The translations under genes were made by a program, and so were the position numbers. A stretch of 64,000 nt of DNA from Mycobacterium sp. GA-1285 (lineage in GTDB: Bacteria; Actinomycetota; Actinomycetes; Mycobacteriales; Mycobacteriaceae), in NCBI RefSeq assembly GCF_001499905.1, contig NZ_LQIS01000006.1:1-64000 (forward strand), given 5' to 3'. Below the pieces are notes generated by a model. It worked only from the letters and a program-made list of their open reading frames with translations, was not told the DNA's origin and made no database searches. How positions within the stretch are numbered: the stretch's first letter is position 1; each line of letters opens with the position of its first letter. Below, one piece after another: positions 35,332-42,706 of the stretch.

Positions 35332-36051
35332 CTACTTCCAGGCGAAGACGGGCTGCTCGAGTTGGTCGACGGGATCGTGGCGGCCCTCCAGGCACAGCCA
35401 ACGCAGCTGCAGGAGCACCGCGCCGGTCGGGGCATGGATCAGATCGTTGCCCAGCGGGACCTGCACGACCGGGCGCGGGCTTTCCGGAATCTCGATGAAC
35501 CGTGGAGAGTCGGGGCGCTGGAGTTGATGCAGGCCGATCCGGTACACCGCGACCACCTCGTCGGGCGCCGGCCGCGGATCGAGCCGTCCCCCACCCCAGA
35601 TCACCACCGGGGTGATGACGTATCCCGACCGCGTCGGATAGTCGTCGAGCAGCCCCAGCACCGTCGAATCCGGCAGCCGAACGCCGACCTCCTCGTCGAG
35701 CTCGCGCAACGCCGCGTCGACCACGGTCTCCCCGGGGTCCACCCGGCCACCCGGCAGCGCCCACTGCGCGGCGTGCGACGTCAGGCGGGATGCCCTGCGG
35801 CACAAGAAGAAAGCGGCACCGCCGGAGACGTCGACCATTCGGCCGTCGAGCCCGAGGTCGGGCATTCCTCGCCCGTCGTTCCAGCCGTCGACGTCGACCG
35901 GATCCACCCTGTCCTCCCCGACCTCGGAATCGACGAGCACGACCGCTACCGCGGCGTGCCTTTTCGACGGGTCGCTCACGGCGCGACGTTCGTGGCCCGA
36001 CAGGTTCGCTCTGATCCGCTCGCGCAGCGCCTCGTCGTAGGAGATCGTCAC
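35332..36051 (-). CDS. NUDIX hydrolase
   Basis: The 239-residue protein contains a full NUDIX box, GRVDPGETVVDAALRELDEE followed by VGV (about residues 98-120), preceded by AAQWALPGG. Its overall form matches CoA pyrophosphatase-like NUDIX enzymes (VVIWGGGRLDPRPAPDEV, then PVVQVPLGNDLIHAPTG). It would hydrolyse a nucleoside diphosphate linked to another moiety with Mg2+. The GTG start at 36051 is set by a TATGGT -10 box at 36058-36063, six bases upstream. It is divergent from the repeat-peptide/JmjC operon, sharing the 83-base promoter gap with it, so a functional link is possible but unproven. Confidence 0.88.
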   Translation of the reverse strand: MTISYDEALRERIRANLSGHERRAVSDPSKRHAAVAVVLVDSEVGEDRVDPVDVDGWNDGRGMPDLGLDGRMVDVSGGAAFFLCRRASRLTSHAAQWALPGGRVDPGETVVDAALRELDEEVGVRLPDSTVLGLLDDYPTRSGYVITPVVIWGGGRLDPRPAPDEVVAVYRIGLHQLQRPDSPRFIEIPESPRPVVQVPLGNDLIHAPTGAVLLQLRWLCLEGRHDPVDQLEQPVFAWK

Positions 36052-36134
36052 AGCTCGACCATAGTTTCGCGGTGTTTCGTCGACACCGTCCGGGGCAACT
36101 CCCTCCAGACCACAGCCCAACCGAAGGGATCGAC

Positions 36135-36383
36135 ATGGCACTCGACGATGACGACATCACCACCTCGGGCGCAGGCGGCGAGGGAACCGCTGACGGCGGT
36201 TCGAACCCCGAAGGACACGACGGTGGCGCCGACGGCACGGCCGGTGGCGAAGGCCCGGCCGACGGCGGCTCCAACCCCGAGGGACACGACGGCGGCGCCG
36301 ACGGCACAGCCGGTGGCGAAGGCCCAGCCGACGGCGGCTCCAACCCGGAAGGCCATGACGGGGGCGCCGACGGGACCGCGTGA
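36135..36383 (+). CDS. repeat peptide (three 23-residue repeats), candidate RiPP precursor
   Basis: The 82-residue product has a 13-residue acidic leader (MALDDDDITTSGA) followed by three repeats of GGEG(T/P)ADGGSNPEGHDGGADGTA, residues 14-36, 37-59 and 60-82, ending exactly at the C-terminus. It is extremely rich in Gly, Asp and Ala, with no hydrophobic core, signal peptide or Cys. A GAAGGGAT ribosome-binding site lies just before ATG 36135. It is immediately followed by a JmjC/cupin oxygenase gene and an Fe-S protein gene, which suggests a substrate whose His, Asp or Asn residues are hydroxylated. I recall mycobacterial repeat proteins of this type being labelled 'BatC' in databases, a name without tested function. 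The alternative is a structural or metal-binding low-complexity protein. Confidence 0.8.
   Translation: MALDDDDITTSGAGGEGTADGGSNPEGHDGGADGTAGGEGPADGGSNPEGHDGGADGTAGGEGPADGGSNPEGHDGGADGTA
36174..36380 (+). repeat. three tandem 69-base coding repeats
   Basis: Units at 36174-36242, 36243-36311 and 36312-36380 encode the same 23 residues, apart from Thr/Pro at position five. They differ mainly at synonymous third positions (for example GAAGGACAC, GAGGGACAC, GAAGGCCAT), so the peptide rather than the DNA has been conserved. Confidence 0.9.
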
Positions 36384-36396
36384 TCCTCACCCGTTG

Positions 36397-37641
36397 ATGC
36401 TTCGGCGCTGCGCTGCGGTTGACGCCCGACGGTTCGCGAACGAGTACTGGGGCCGTCAACCGTTGCTCACCCGGGCCGACGCGTTGCCCCGCGACTTCAG
36501 CGATCTGCTGTCGCCCGAGACGGTCGACGAACTGATCGCCGAACGCGGGGTGCGCGCGCCGTTCATCCGGCTGGCCAAAGAGGGCGATGTCCTGCCCAAG
36601 GACTGCTATCTGGGGCCGGCCGGCTTCGGCGCCGAGATTCCCGACCAGATCGACTCGGCCAAGCTGTTGAGCCAATTCGCCTCGGGCGCAACGATAGTGC
36701 TACAGGGGCTGCACCGACTCTGGCCGCCGCTGATCGAATTCGTGCGCCAGGCCGTCGACGAGCTCGGCCACCCGGTGCAGGCCAACGCCTACATCACCCC
36801 GCCGGTGAATCGGGGCTTCGACCCGCACTACGACGTGCACGACGTCTTCGTTCTGCAGGTGTCGGGCCAGAAACGCTGGATCGTGCAAGAGCCGGTGCAC
36901 GAGCATCCGCTGCCGTCACAACCGTGGACGGGGCATCGCGCAGCGATCGAGAAGCGCGTCGCCGGGGACCCACCGGTCATCGACACGGTGCTCGAGGACG
37001 GCGATGCCCTCTATGTGCCGCGCGGGTGGGTGCATTCGGCCCAGGCGTTGCAGATGACATCGATCCATCTCACCATCGGAGTCTCCCCGGTGACGGTGGT
37101 CGACGTGGCGCGCGCCGTCGTCGACCAGTTGGCCGCCGATGCGACCTTCCGGCGGTCACTGCCCATGGGTGTCGCCGATGCGGATGAGACGATGGCCACG
37201 GTGTCGAAGGTGATGGCGGAAATGGTGGAGTCGCTGCGCGACGACGCGGCGGCACTGAGTGCGGGCGCTGCCGCGAACCTGTCGCGGCGTCACGCCGACC
37301 GGACCCGTCCGGTGGCAGTGCGGCCGCTGGCGTCTCTGGCGGCCGCCGATCGAGCCGGGGAGACGGTCGTCGGCTGGCGACATGGGCTGAGCGCGATGGT
37401 GGACCAGTCCGGTGACCGGATCGTGCTGCGCCTGCCGGACCGGACCATCACGTTCCCGCAAACCTGTGGCGACGCCGTTCGCGCCCTGCGCGAGGGACTC
37501 GTCGTCGATGCGGCGAGCATGCCCGGTTTGGACGCCGCCGATGCGACGGTCCTCATCCGGCGGTTGCTGCGGGAGGGCGTCCTCGTTCCCGTACGGACTG
37601 CCGTTCCCGGGCAACGGAACTCTCCGGCAGACGCCGGATGA
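36397..37641 (+). CDS. JmjC/cupin-domain 2-oxoglutarate oxygenase
   Basis: The 414-residue protein has the iron-binding HxD...H triad of JmjC hydroxylases: DPHYDVHD (His144, Asp146) and PRGWVHSA (His213). GQKRW near 157-161, a cupin strand GDALYVPRG and a dimerisation/winged-helix C-terminal half follow. The layout is that of ROX-type ribosomal oxygenases (YcfD, MINA53, NO66), which hydroxylate Arg or His on ribosomal proteins. Here the gene follows the repeat-peptide gene by 13 bases and overlaps the next gene (ATGA), so its substrate may be the repeat peptide. The start lacks a clear ribosome-binding site, suggesting re-initiation after the peptide gene. Confidence 0.88.
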   Translation: MLRRCAAVDARRFANEYWGRQPLLTRADALPRDFSDLLSPETVDELIAERGVRAPFIRLAKEGDVLPKDCYLGPAGFGAEIPDQIDSAKLLSQFASGATIVLQGLHRLWPPLIEFVRQAVDELGHPVQANAYITPPVNRGFDPHYDVHDVFVLQVSGQKRWIVQEPVHEHPLPSQPWTGHRAAIEKRVAGDPPVIDTVLEDGDALYVPRGWVHSAQALQMTSIHLTIGVSPVTVVDVARAVVDQLAADATFRRSLPMGVADADETMATVSKVMAEMVESLRDDAAALSAGAAANLSRRHADRTRPVAVRPLASLAAADRAGETVVGWRHGLSAMVDQSGDRIVLRLPDRTITFPQTCGDAVRALREGLVVDAASMPGLDAADATVLIRRLLREGVLVPVRTAVPGQRNSPADAG

Positions 37642-38540
37642 CGGCCGCCAAGAGAATCCCCTGCAGCGATCAGTCGCTGGCCCGCGACGATCCGATGTAC
37701 GGCACGGCGTCGGCGGGTTCGTCGTGGCTGCTGCTCGAGCTGAGCGGGGCCTGGGGGCCGTCGGCGTTCCTGCAGTCGCCGAACTGCATCGACCCGCAAC
37801 TCGGCCGCGCGATCGTGCGCAGGGTCGAGAAGGCGGGTCTGCGCATCACGGCGATTCGCAAGCACGGTCGTCGACCCGAGACGCCGCGTTGGCGCTGGTA
37901 TGTGGCGCACTGTGGCGTCGGCAATGAGGCGCTCCATCACGGGGAGCTCGACGACCCTCGTGACTTTCTCGAGCTCGCGCTGGACGGCAGCGACGGGAGC
38001 GTGACGACCGATCCGGTGATCGCGATCTGCTCACACGGCAAACACGACCAATGCTGCGCGGTGCGGGGCCGCAGCGCGTGCCGCGCAATTGCCGCGCAGT
38101 ATCCTGAATTCACTTGGGAGTGTTCGCATCTGGGCGGAGACCGGTTCGCGGCCACCATGCTCATCCTGCCCGAAGGGCTGTGCTACGGCAGGGTCGACTC
38201 CGCCGACGCCGCGGGGCTGGTACGCCTGTACCTCGAGGGACGGTTGGACAACCGGTTCCTGCGCGGACGCACATCGCTACCGCACGCCGTGCAGGCCGCC
38301 CAGTACTTCGTCCGCGAACGCTACGGCGACGACCGTATCGACGCCCTGCATCCGCTGCACGTCGAGCGCGGTGAACACCGAATCCGGGTCCTGCTCGATG
38401 GTGAAGCCGGTCCCATCGAGGTGATCCTGCACGAGGAGTTGTCCGAACCTCTTCTGTCGCAATGCCATGCTCAGGTCGCCGGCCAGGTTCGCGTCTTCAC
38501 GCTCGGGTCCCTCGGCGAGGCCGCACTCGGCCGAGGATGA
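37638..38540 (+). CDS. sucrase/ferredoxin-like thioredoxin-fold Fe-S protein
   Basis: The 300-residue protein matches the sucrase/ferredoxin-like family: an N-terminal region with GSSWLLLELSGAWG, then CSHGKHDQCCAVRGRSACRA near residues 136-155, and ECSHLGGDRFAAT near 168. The Cys residues in the CSHGKHDxCC segment are expected to bind a [2Fe-2S] cluster. Such proteins are presumed electron carriers. The ATG overlaps the JmjC stop by four bases, so it is the obligate partner of that gene and may keep its iron reduced or modify the same peptide. No sucrase activity is implied by the old family name. Confidence 0.85.
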   Translation: MTAAKRIPCSDQSLARDDPMYGTASAGSSWLLLELSGAWGPSAFLQSPNCIDPQLGRAIVRRVEKAGLRITAIRKHGRRPETPRWRWYVAHCGVGNEALHHGELDDPRDFLELALDGSDGSVTTDPVIAICSHGKHDQCCAVRGRSACRAIAAQYPEFTWECSHLGGDRFAATMLILPEGLCYGRVDSADAAGLVRLYLEGRLDNRFLRGRTSLPHAVQAAQYFVRERYGDDRIDALHPLHVERGEHRIRVLLDGEAGPIEVILHEELSEPLLSQCHAQVAGQVRVFTLGSLGEAALGRG

Positions 38541-38583
38541 GATAGTTCGACCGAGAAGGTACCGATCGGGTTTCTCGACTATC
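38541..38583 (+). terminator. imperfect stem-loop after the Fe-S gene
   Basis: GATAG at 38541-38545 with GAGAA at 38553-38557 can pair with TTCTC and CTATC at 38571-38583, giving a bulged stem around a 14-base loop directly after the stop codon. No T-run follows, so it could be a weak or factor-dependent terminator or an RNA-stability element. Confidence 0.35.
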
Positions 38584-38635
38584 TGCGGCCTGCGTCGTCG
38601 ACGGGGCGGCCCGGCCGATTTCGCCGCAGATATAT

Positions 38636-38652
38636 GTATGTGCTATGCATAC
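38636..38652 (+). promoter_or_regulatory. candidate MarR operator overlapping the marR start region
   Basis: GTATG (38636-38640) and CATAC (38648-38652) form an inverted repeat with a seven-base spacer, and TATGCATA (38644-38651) is itself palindromic. The patch is far more AT-rich than its surroundings and lies just before GTG 38656, the usual place for MarR autoregulation. Confidence 0.5.
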
Positions 38653-38655
38653 TTA

Positions 38656-39120
38656 GTGGCGCCGTCACGATACGACCAACTCGACGAACTGCTGACCCGC
38701 ATCGCGGTCGCGCGGCAGCGGCCGGGTTGGCGTGATCGCCTTCTGGACGGCGCAAGTCCCGTGACGAGCGCGTCAACCCTGCGGGTGCTGCGCGCCGTCG
38801 AACAATGCCAGCAGCTTTCCGGCGGCACCTCCATCCGGGACGTCGCCGATTTCCTTGCCGTCGACCACTCGACCGCGAGCCGGTCCGTGGCCGCCGTCGT
38901 CGCCGCCGGACTGGTGACCAAGACGTTCGCCGCCGACGATCAGCGGCGCTGCATGCTCGTGCTGACCGAAGCCGGGCGCCGGGCGTCGCAGACAGTGACC
39001 GATCGGCGGCGCGAACTGGTCGCCGAGATGATCGCCGACTGGCCCGAAGCCAGCGTCACCACGCTGGTCGAGCTTCTCGACGGGCTGGCCGAACGATTCG
39101 AACGAGCGTCCGTCCGATGA
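38656..39120 (+). CDS. MarR family transcriptional regulator
   Basis: The 154-residue protein has the MarR winged-helix pattern: SASTLRVLRAVEQC (helix), TSIRDVADFLAVDHSTASRS (helix-turn-helix, about residues 62-81), AAGLVTKTFAADDQRRCMLVL (wing), then dimerisation helices to the end. GTG 38656 is preferred because the AT-rich palindromic patch directly upstream looks regulatory; ATG 38638 in the same frame would add six residues across it. It is coupled to an MFS exporter by an ATGA overlap, the common arrangement of a drug- or metabolite-responsive repressor with its pump. It follows the repeat-peptide operon by about 115 bases. Confidence 0.85.
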   Translation: MAPSRYDQLDELLTRIAVARQRPGWRDRLLDGASPVTSASTLRVLRAVEQCQQLSGGTSIRDVADFLAVDHSTASRSVAAVVAAGLVTKTFAADDQRRCMLVLTEAGRRASQTVTDRRRELVAEMIADWPEASVTTLVELLDGLAERFERASVR

Positions 39121-40367
39121 CCGCCGAAGCCACCGCCCCGCCGCAAGCCCGCGGTGCGCTCGGGTTGATGTTCGATCCGGTGTTCGGCGCGCTGTTCTGG
39201 GGAAAGATCTTCTCGGTCGTAGCGGTGTGGACGCACGGAATCGTCGCGGCGATCGTGATGTTCGACGCGACCCGATCGGCCCTCATGGTGGGCATGGTCG
39301 GCGTCGTCCAGTTCGCGCCGCAATTGATCCTCAGTCCCACGAGCGGCAAGTGGGCCGACACCGGGAACCCCGCACGGCAGATCCTTCTCGGGCGCGTGTT
39401 GTGTGTCGCGGGATCCGGTTTCACGGCGGTGTGGTTGTTCGCCGAACCCGCCCAGCACGACATCTCGTCGGCAGTACCAGTGCTCCTGGGCACGCTGCTG
39501 GTCGGATTCGGCTTCGTGGTGGGCGGACCGGCGATGCAGTCGATCGTGCCGAACCTCATCCGCGACGGTGAATTGTCGACAGCCATGGCGCTCAACAGCT
39601 TTCCGATGACCATCGGGCGCATCATCGGTCCCGCCGCGGGGGCGTACATCGCCGCGCATCTGGGCGCGGGAGCCGCGTTCGGGGTCAGCGCCATCCTGCA
39701 TCTCGTGTTCGCGCTCTTCCTCCTCGCCGTGCGATTCCCCGCACCGCCGATCCGGCATGCCGACACGGACTACCGCGTGCGCGTCGCACTCCGATACGTC
39801 TGGCGGGATCGCCCCCTGTTCCTTGCGCTTCTCGCGGTGACCACGGTCGGGCTGGCATCCGACTCGTCGATCACTCTGACACCCTCGTTGGCCGACGAAC
39901 TGGGCGGCGGTGCCCGTCTGGTCGGAACGCTGTCCGCGGTGTTCGGCGTCGGCGCGGCGGTCGGTATGGCAGTGCTCGCACTGCTGCGCGGCCGGATTGC
40001 CTCGCAGAACGTGTCGGCGGTCGGGCTGATGGGGCTTGGATTTGGGTGTGCGGTGCTCGCAGTCGCGCCGGCGCCCACGGTGGCCATCGTGGGATTCGTC
40101 CTCACCGGCCTCGGCTTCGGCTGGGCCATGACCGGGCTCAGCACCGTCGTGCAGGAACGGGCACCCGAGCCGCTGCGGGGGCGGATCATGGCGCTCTGGC
40201 TGGTCGGCTTCCTCGGTTCCCGTCCGATCGCCGCCGCCCTGCTCGGCGGCGCGGCCGACTTGTTCAACGTGCAGGTGGCCTTCGTGGTGGCGGTGACGTT
40301 CTGCGTGACCGCCGCCCTGTGGTGCCGTCCGGCCAAGCTGACCGGCCCGTTGCCGTCACATATCTAA
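39117..40367 (+). CDS. MFS exporter (EntS/MFS_3-like)
   Basis: The 416-residue protein has about ten to twelve membrane helices. After the second helix region it has PTSGKWADTGNPARQILLGR (about residues 72-91), the MFS loop 2-3 motif variant, and RAPEPLRGRIMALW near 350, typical of the enterobactin exporter-like MFS_3 group. It starts at ATG 39117 overlapping the MarR stop (ATGA), so the pair is one translational unit. A longer upstream frame is a shadow of marR. Export of a small metabolite, peptide or drug is inferred. Because of its position it might export a product of the repeat-peptide locus, but nothing in the sequence proves this. Confidence 0.88.
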   Translation: MTAEATAPPQARGALGLMFDPVFGALFWGKIFSVVAVWTHGIVAAIVMFDATRSALMVGMVGVVQFAPQLILSPTSGKWADTGNPARQILLGRVLCVAGSGFTAVWLFAEPAQHDISSAVPVLLGTLLVGFGFVVGGPAMQSIVPNLIRDGELSTAMALNSFPMTIGRIIGPAAGAYIAAHLGAGAAFGVSAILHLVFALFLLAVRFPAPPIRHADTDYRVRVALRYVWRDRPLFLALLAVTTVGLASDSSITLTPSLADELGGGARLVGTLSAVFGVGAAVGMAVLALLRGRIASQNVSAVGLMGLGFGCAVLAVAPAPTVAIVGFVLTGLGFGWAMTGLSTVVQERAPEPLRGRIMALWLVGFLGSRPIAAALLGGAADLFNVQVAFVVAVTFCVTAALWCRPAKLTGPLPSHI

Positions 40368-40379
40368 ACCGGCTGCGCC

Positions 40380-41219
40380 TCAGGCATTTTCGGCTGCCTG
40401 ACGCGCACGCTCCGTCATTGAGGCGACCACTCCACCGTCGTTCAAGATATCGGTGCCGGTGAGATAACTCGCCTTTCCACTGGCGCAGAACGCGAACAGC
40501 TCGGCCATCTCCTCCGGTGTGCCCCACCGCGGGACTGCGGCATCGGCGACCATCGCGCCGGCGCCGGCCTGTTCTTCCAATCTGCCCATCTCGGTGTCGA
40601 CGGATCCCGGGGAGACGGAGACGATGCGCAGGCCCTTGGCGTTGAAGCGTTCGGCCTGCGACGAGCTGTACCACCTGACGAAGCTCTTGCTGACCGCATA
40701 CGCGATACCCGAGCGCGCCTCGGGCCCGGCGATGTCACATGCGGCCAGCATGTCCGCCATGAATGCGTCCTGATCGGTCATCGCTTGCGGGAACTTGCCT
40801 TTGGGGATCATCTCGTCGGGCAGCATGTGCGCGGCCATGGATGCGACGTTGACGATTGCGGCGCCGTCGGAGGCCACCTCGAAGAACACCTCGTTGACGT
40901 TGACCGTGCCGATAGCGTTGGTGCGCATGACATATTCGGCGTCGCCCATGCTGGGGCTCACACCCGCGGTGTGGATCACCGAGGCAATCGTGCCAACGCC
41001 GGTCGCCGTCTCGAACAGCCGATCGACCGCCGCCCGGTCGGTGACATCGCAGTGCACGGCCGTGGCCGTGATTCCCGCGTCGGCCATTATCGCGGCCGCG
41101 GTGTCGAGCCGGTCCTTCCTGACGTCGCACAGGACAAGGGCGTGGTCTCGGCCGACGATGCGCGCCGTCGCCTGACCCATGCCACCCGCACCGCCCGTGA
41201 TGATCGACACTCGGCTCAT
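40380..41219 (-). CDS. short-chain dehydrogenase/reductase
   Basis: The 279-residue SDR has the cofactor motif TGGAGGMGQ at residues 8-16, an acidic residue after strand two (LCDVRKD, suggesting NAD preference), a HTAGVSP segment near 88 in place of NNAG, Ser in NVASMAAH near 125 and YAVSKSFVRWY near 172 as catalytic YxxxK. The loop between Ser and Tyr is unusually long (about 45 residues). A TACCGT -10 box lies seven bases before ATG 41219, so the message is leaderless. The gene is convergent with the MFS gene, with only 12 bases between the stops. The substrate is unknown. Confidence 0.9.
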   Translation of the reverse strand: MSRVSIITGGAGGMGQATARIVGRDHALVLCDVRKDRLDTAAAIMADAGITATAVHCDVTDRAAVDRLFETATGVGTIASVIHTAGVSPSMGDAEYVMRTNAIGTVNVNEVFFEVASDGAAIVNVASMAAHMLPDEMIPKGKFPQAMTDQDAFMADMLAACDIAGPEARSGIAYAVSKSFVRWYSSSQAERFNAKGLRIVSVSPGSVDTEMGRLEEQAGAGAMVADAAVPRWGTPEEMAELFAFCASGKASYLTGTDILNDGGVVASMTERARQAAENA

Positions 41220-41226
41220 ACCGGGA

Positions 41227-41232
41227 ACGGTA
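41227..41232 (-). promoter_or_regulatory. -10 box of a leaderless promoter for the SDR gene
   Basis: On the minus strand TACCGT lies seven bases before ATG 41219. It is overlapped by the small palindrome GGTATACC. Confidence 0.5.
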
Positions 41233-41274
41233 TACCGAAAGCGCGACCGGATGCCCGACGGGTAGGCCCGTTGC

Positions 41275-42633
41275 TTAGACGCCGACCGCTTGCTCCAAGT
41301 CCTTCAGCGACGTCTCGAGGTGGCCGAGCAGCCGCTGCAGCGACGGCAATCTGCTGCGGTCGCCCACCAACCCGAAGTCGAGGTTGTCGGCGTTGTTGGC
41401 CAACGTGATGTTGAGTGCCTGCCCGTCGAGCGGAATCGAGAAGGGGTAGTTGCCGTCGAGTCGGGCGCCGTTCCAGTACATCGGCTGCCTCGCACCGGGC
41501 ACATTGGAGATCACGATGTTGAACGGCGGTGGGGCCGTCGAGACGAAGCCGGGCAGCAATCCGAGCGCCAGCCCACCGACCAGCAACGCCGACACCGCCA
41601 ATTGCTGAACCCGCGGCAGTTCCGCGAAGACGTTCTTGTTGTCGCGCATCGACGTGGCGATCGCTTCCAGCCGCTGCACGGGATTCTCGACATCGGTGGC
41701 GAGGTTGCACAGTATCGCGCCCACCAGGTTCCCGCCTCCCTCCGCATCCTTCTCGGTGCGCAGATTTACCGGAACCATCGCGACCAGGGGTGTGTCCGGC
41801 AAAGCGCGCTCCTCCGCCAGATACTCGCGCAATGCTCCCGCACACATGGCCAGCACGACGTCGTTGACGGTCACCCCCGCGGCGCTTTTGACCTTCTGGA
41901 TGCGCTCCAACGCCCACGACTGGGCGGCGACCCGTCGCGCTCCGCCGATGCGCACGTTCAACATGGTCTTCGGCGCGCGGAACGGAAGGGTCAACTCCTG
42001 TTCGATGAGGGCGGCCCGCGCCAGCGACAGCGTGGTCGGCGCGACGCCTGCGACGGAACTCGCCGCCTCGCGAATCCCCTTCAGCAGTGAGGGACCGGAT
42101 TTCGAACCCGTCCGCCGCCGCGGCGGCAGGCTCCACGGCGCTATGACGGTGGTGTCAGTCGGGTCGGTGGTCAGCGTGCGCTGCGCCAGCTTCATCGCCG
42201 ATACGCCGTCGATCAGCGAGTGGTGGAACTTCGTGTAAACCGCGAAGCGTCCGTCGGCCAGCCCCTCGATCAGGTGCGCCTCCCACAACGGGCGGTGGCG
42301 GTCGAGCAGCGTGCCGTGCAGTCTCGAAACCAGCTCGAGTAGCTCACGCACCCGACCCGGCGCCGGCAGGGCCGAGCGGCGCAGGTGGTAGTCGAGGTCC
42401 ACCTCCTTGTCCGAAGACCACACCAGGTTGGTGACTCCGCCGAAGAACGCGGGGTGTTTGCGGAACGTCGGCTGCACATCGGTCTGCTCGACCAGGGTGT
42501 CGTAGAGCCCGCGAATGAAGTCGGGTCCGGCACCCTCCGGTGGCACGTACAGCGAGAGACCGCCGACATGCATTGGGTGCTCACGAGATTCGCCGAGCAG
42601 GAAGATCAGGTCCGTCGGTGATATCGGTTGCAT
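41275..42633 (-). CDS. WS/DGAT wax ester synthase/diacylglycerol acyltransferase
   Basis: The 452-residue protein starts with the family signature ISPTDLIFLLGESREHPMHV and carries the active-site HHxxxDG motif as HHSLIDGVSAM near residue 138. It also shows the PLWEAHLIEGL motif near 115 and the C-terminal NIVISNVPGARQPMYWNGA. WS/DGAT enzymes join acyl-CoA to diacylglycerol or fatty alcohols and make the triacylglycerol stores of mycobacteria. GGAGGTCGC lies just before ATG 42633. It is a single gene, with 55 bases to the SDR gene downstream on the same strand. The specific Tgs number cannot be assigned from sequence alone. Confidence 0.93.
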   Translation of the reverse strand: MQPISPTDLIFLLGESREHPMHVGGLSLYVPPEGAGPDFIRGLYDTLVEQTDVQPTFRKHPAFFGGVTNLVWSSDKEVDLDYHLRRSALPAPGRVRELLELVSRLHGTLLDRHRPLWEAHLIEGLADGRFAVYTKFHHSLIDGVSAMKLAQRTLTTDPTDTTVIAPWSLPPRRRTGSKSGPSLLKGIREAASSVAGVAPTTLSLARAALIEQELTLPFRAPKTMLNVRIGGARRVAAQSWALERIQKVKSAAGVTVNDVVLAMCAGALREYLAEERALPDTPLVAMVPVNLRTEKDAEGGGNLVGAILCNLATDVENPVQRLEAIATSMRDNKNVFAELPRVQQLAVSALLVGGLALGLLPGFVSTAPPPFNIVISNVPGARQPMYWNGARLDGNYPFSIPLDGQALNITLANNADNLDFGLVGDRSRLPSLQRLLGHLETSLKDLEQAVGV

Positions 42634-42706
42634 GCGACCTCCGGCTTCGATCCTCGAGACTGCTCACGACTTGTTCCTACATCCTCCACGGTACGACCGC
42701 GCGGGG

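Noticed and set aside
36135..36383. Low-complexity shadow frame rather than a gene
   Set aside because: It has a good ribosome-binding site, exact in-frame repeats differing at synonymous sites, and an intact operon after it.
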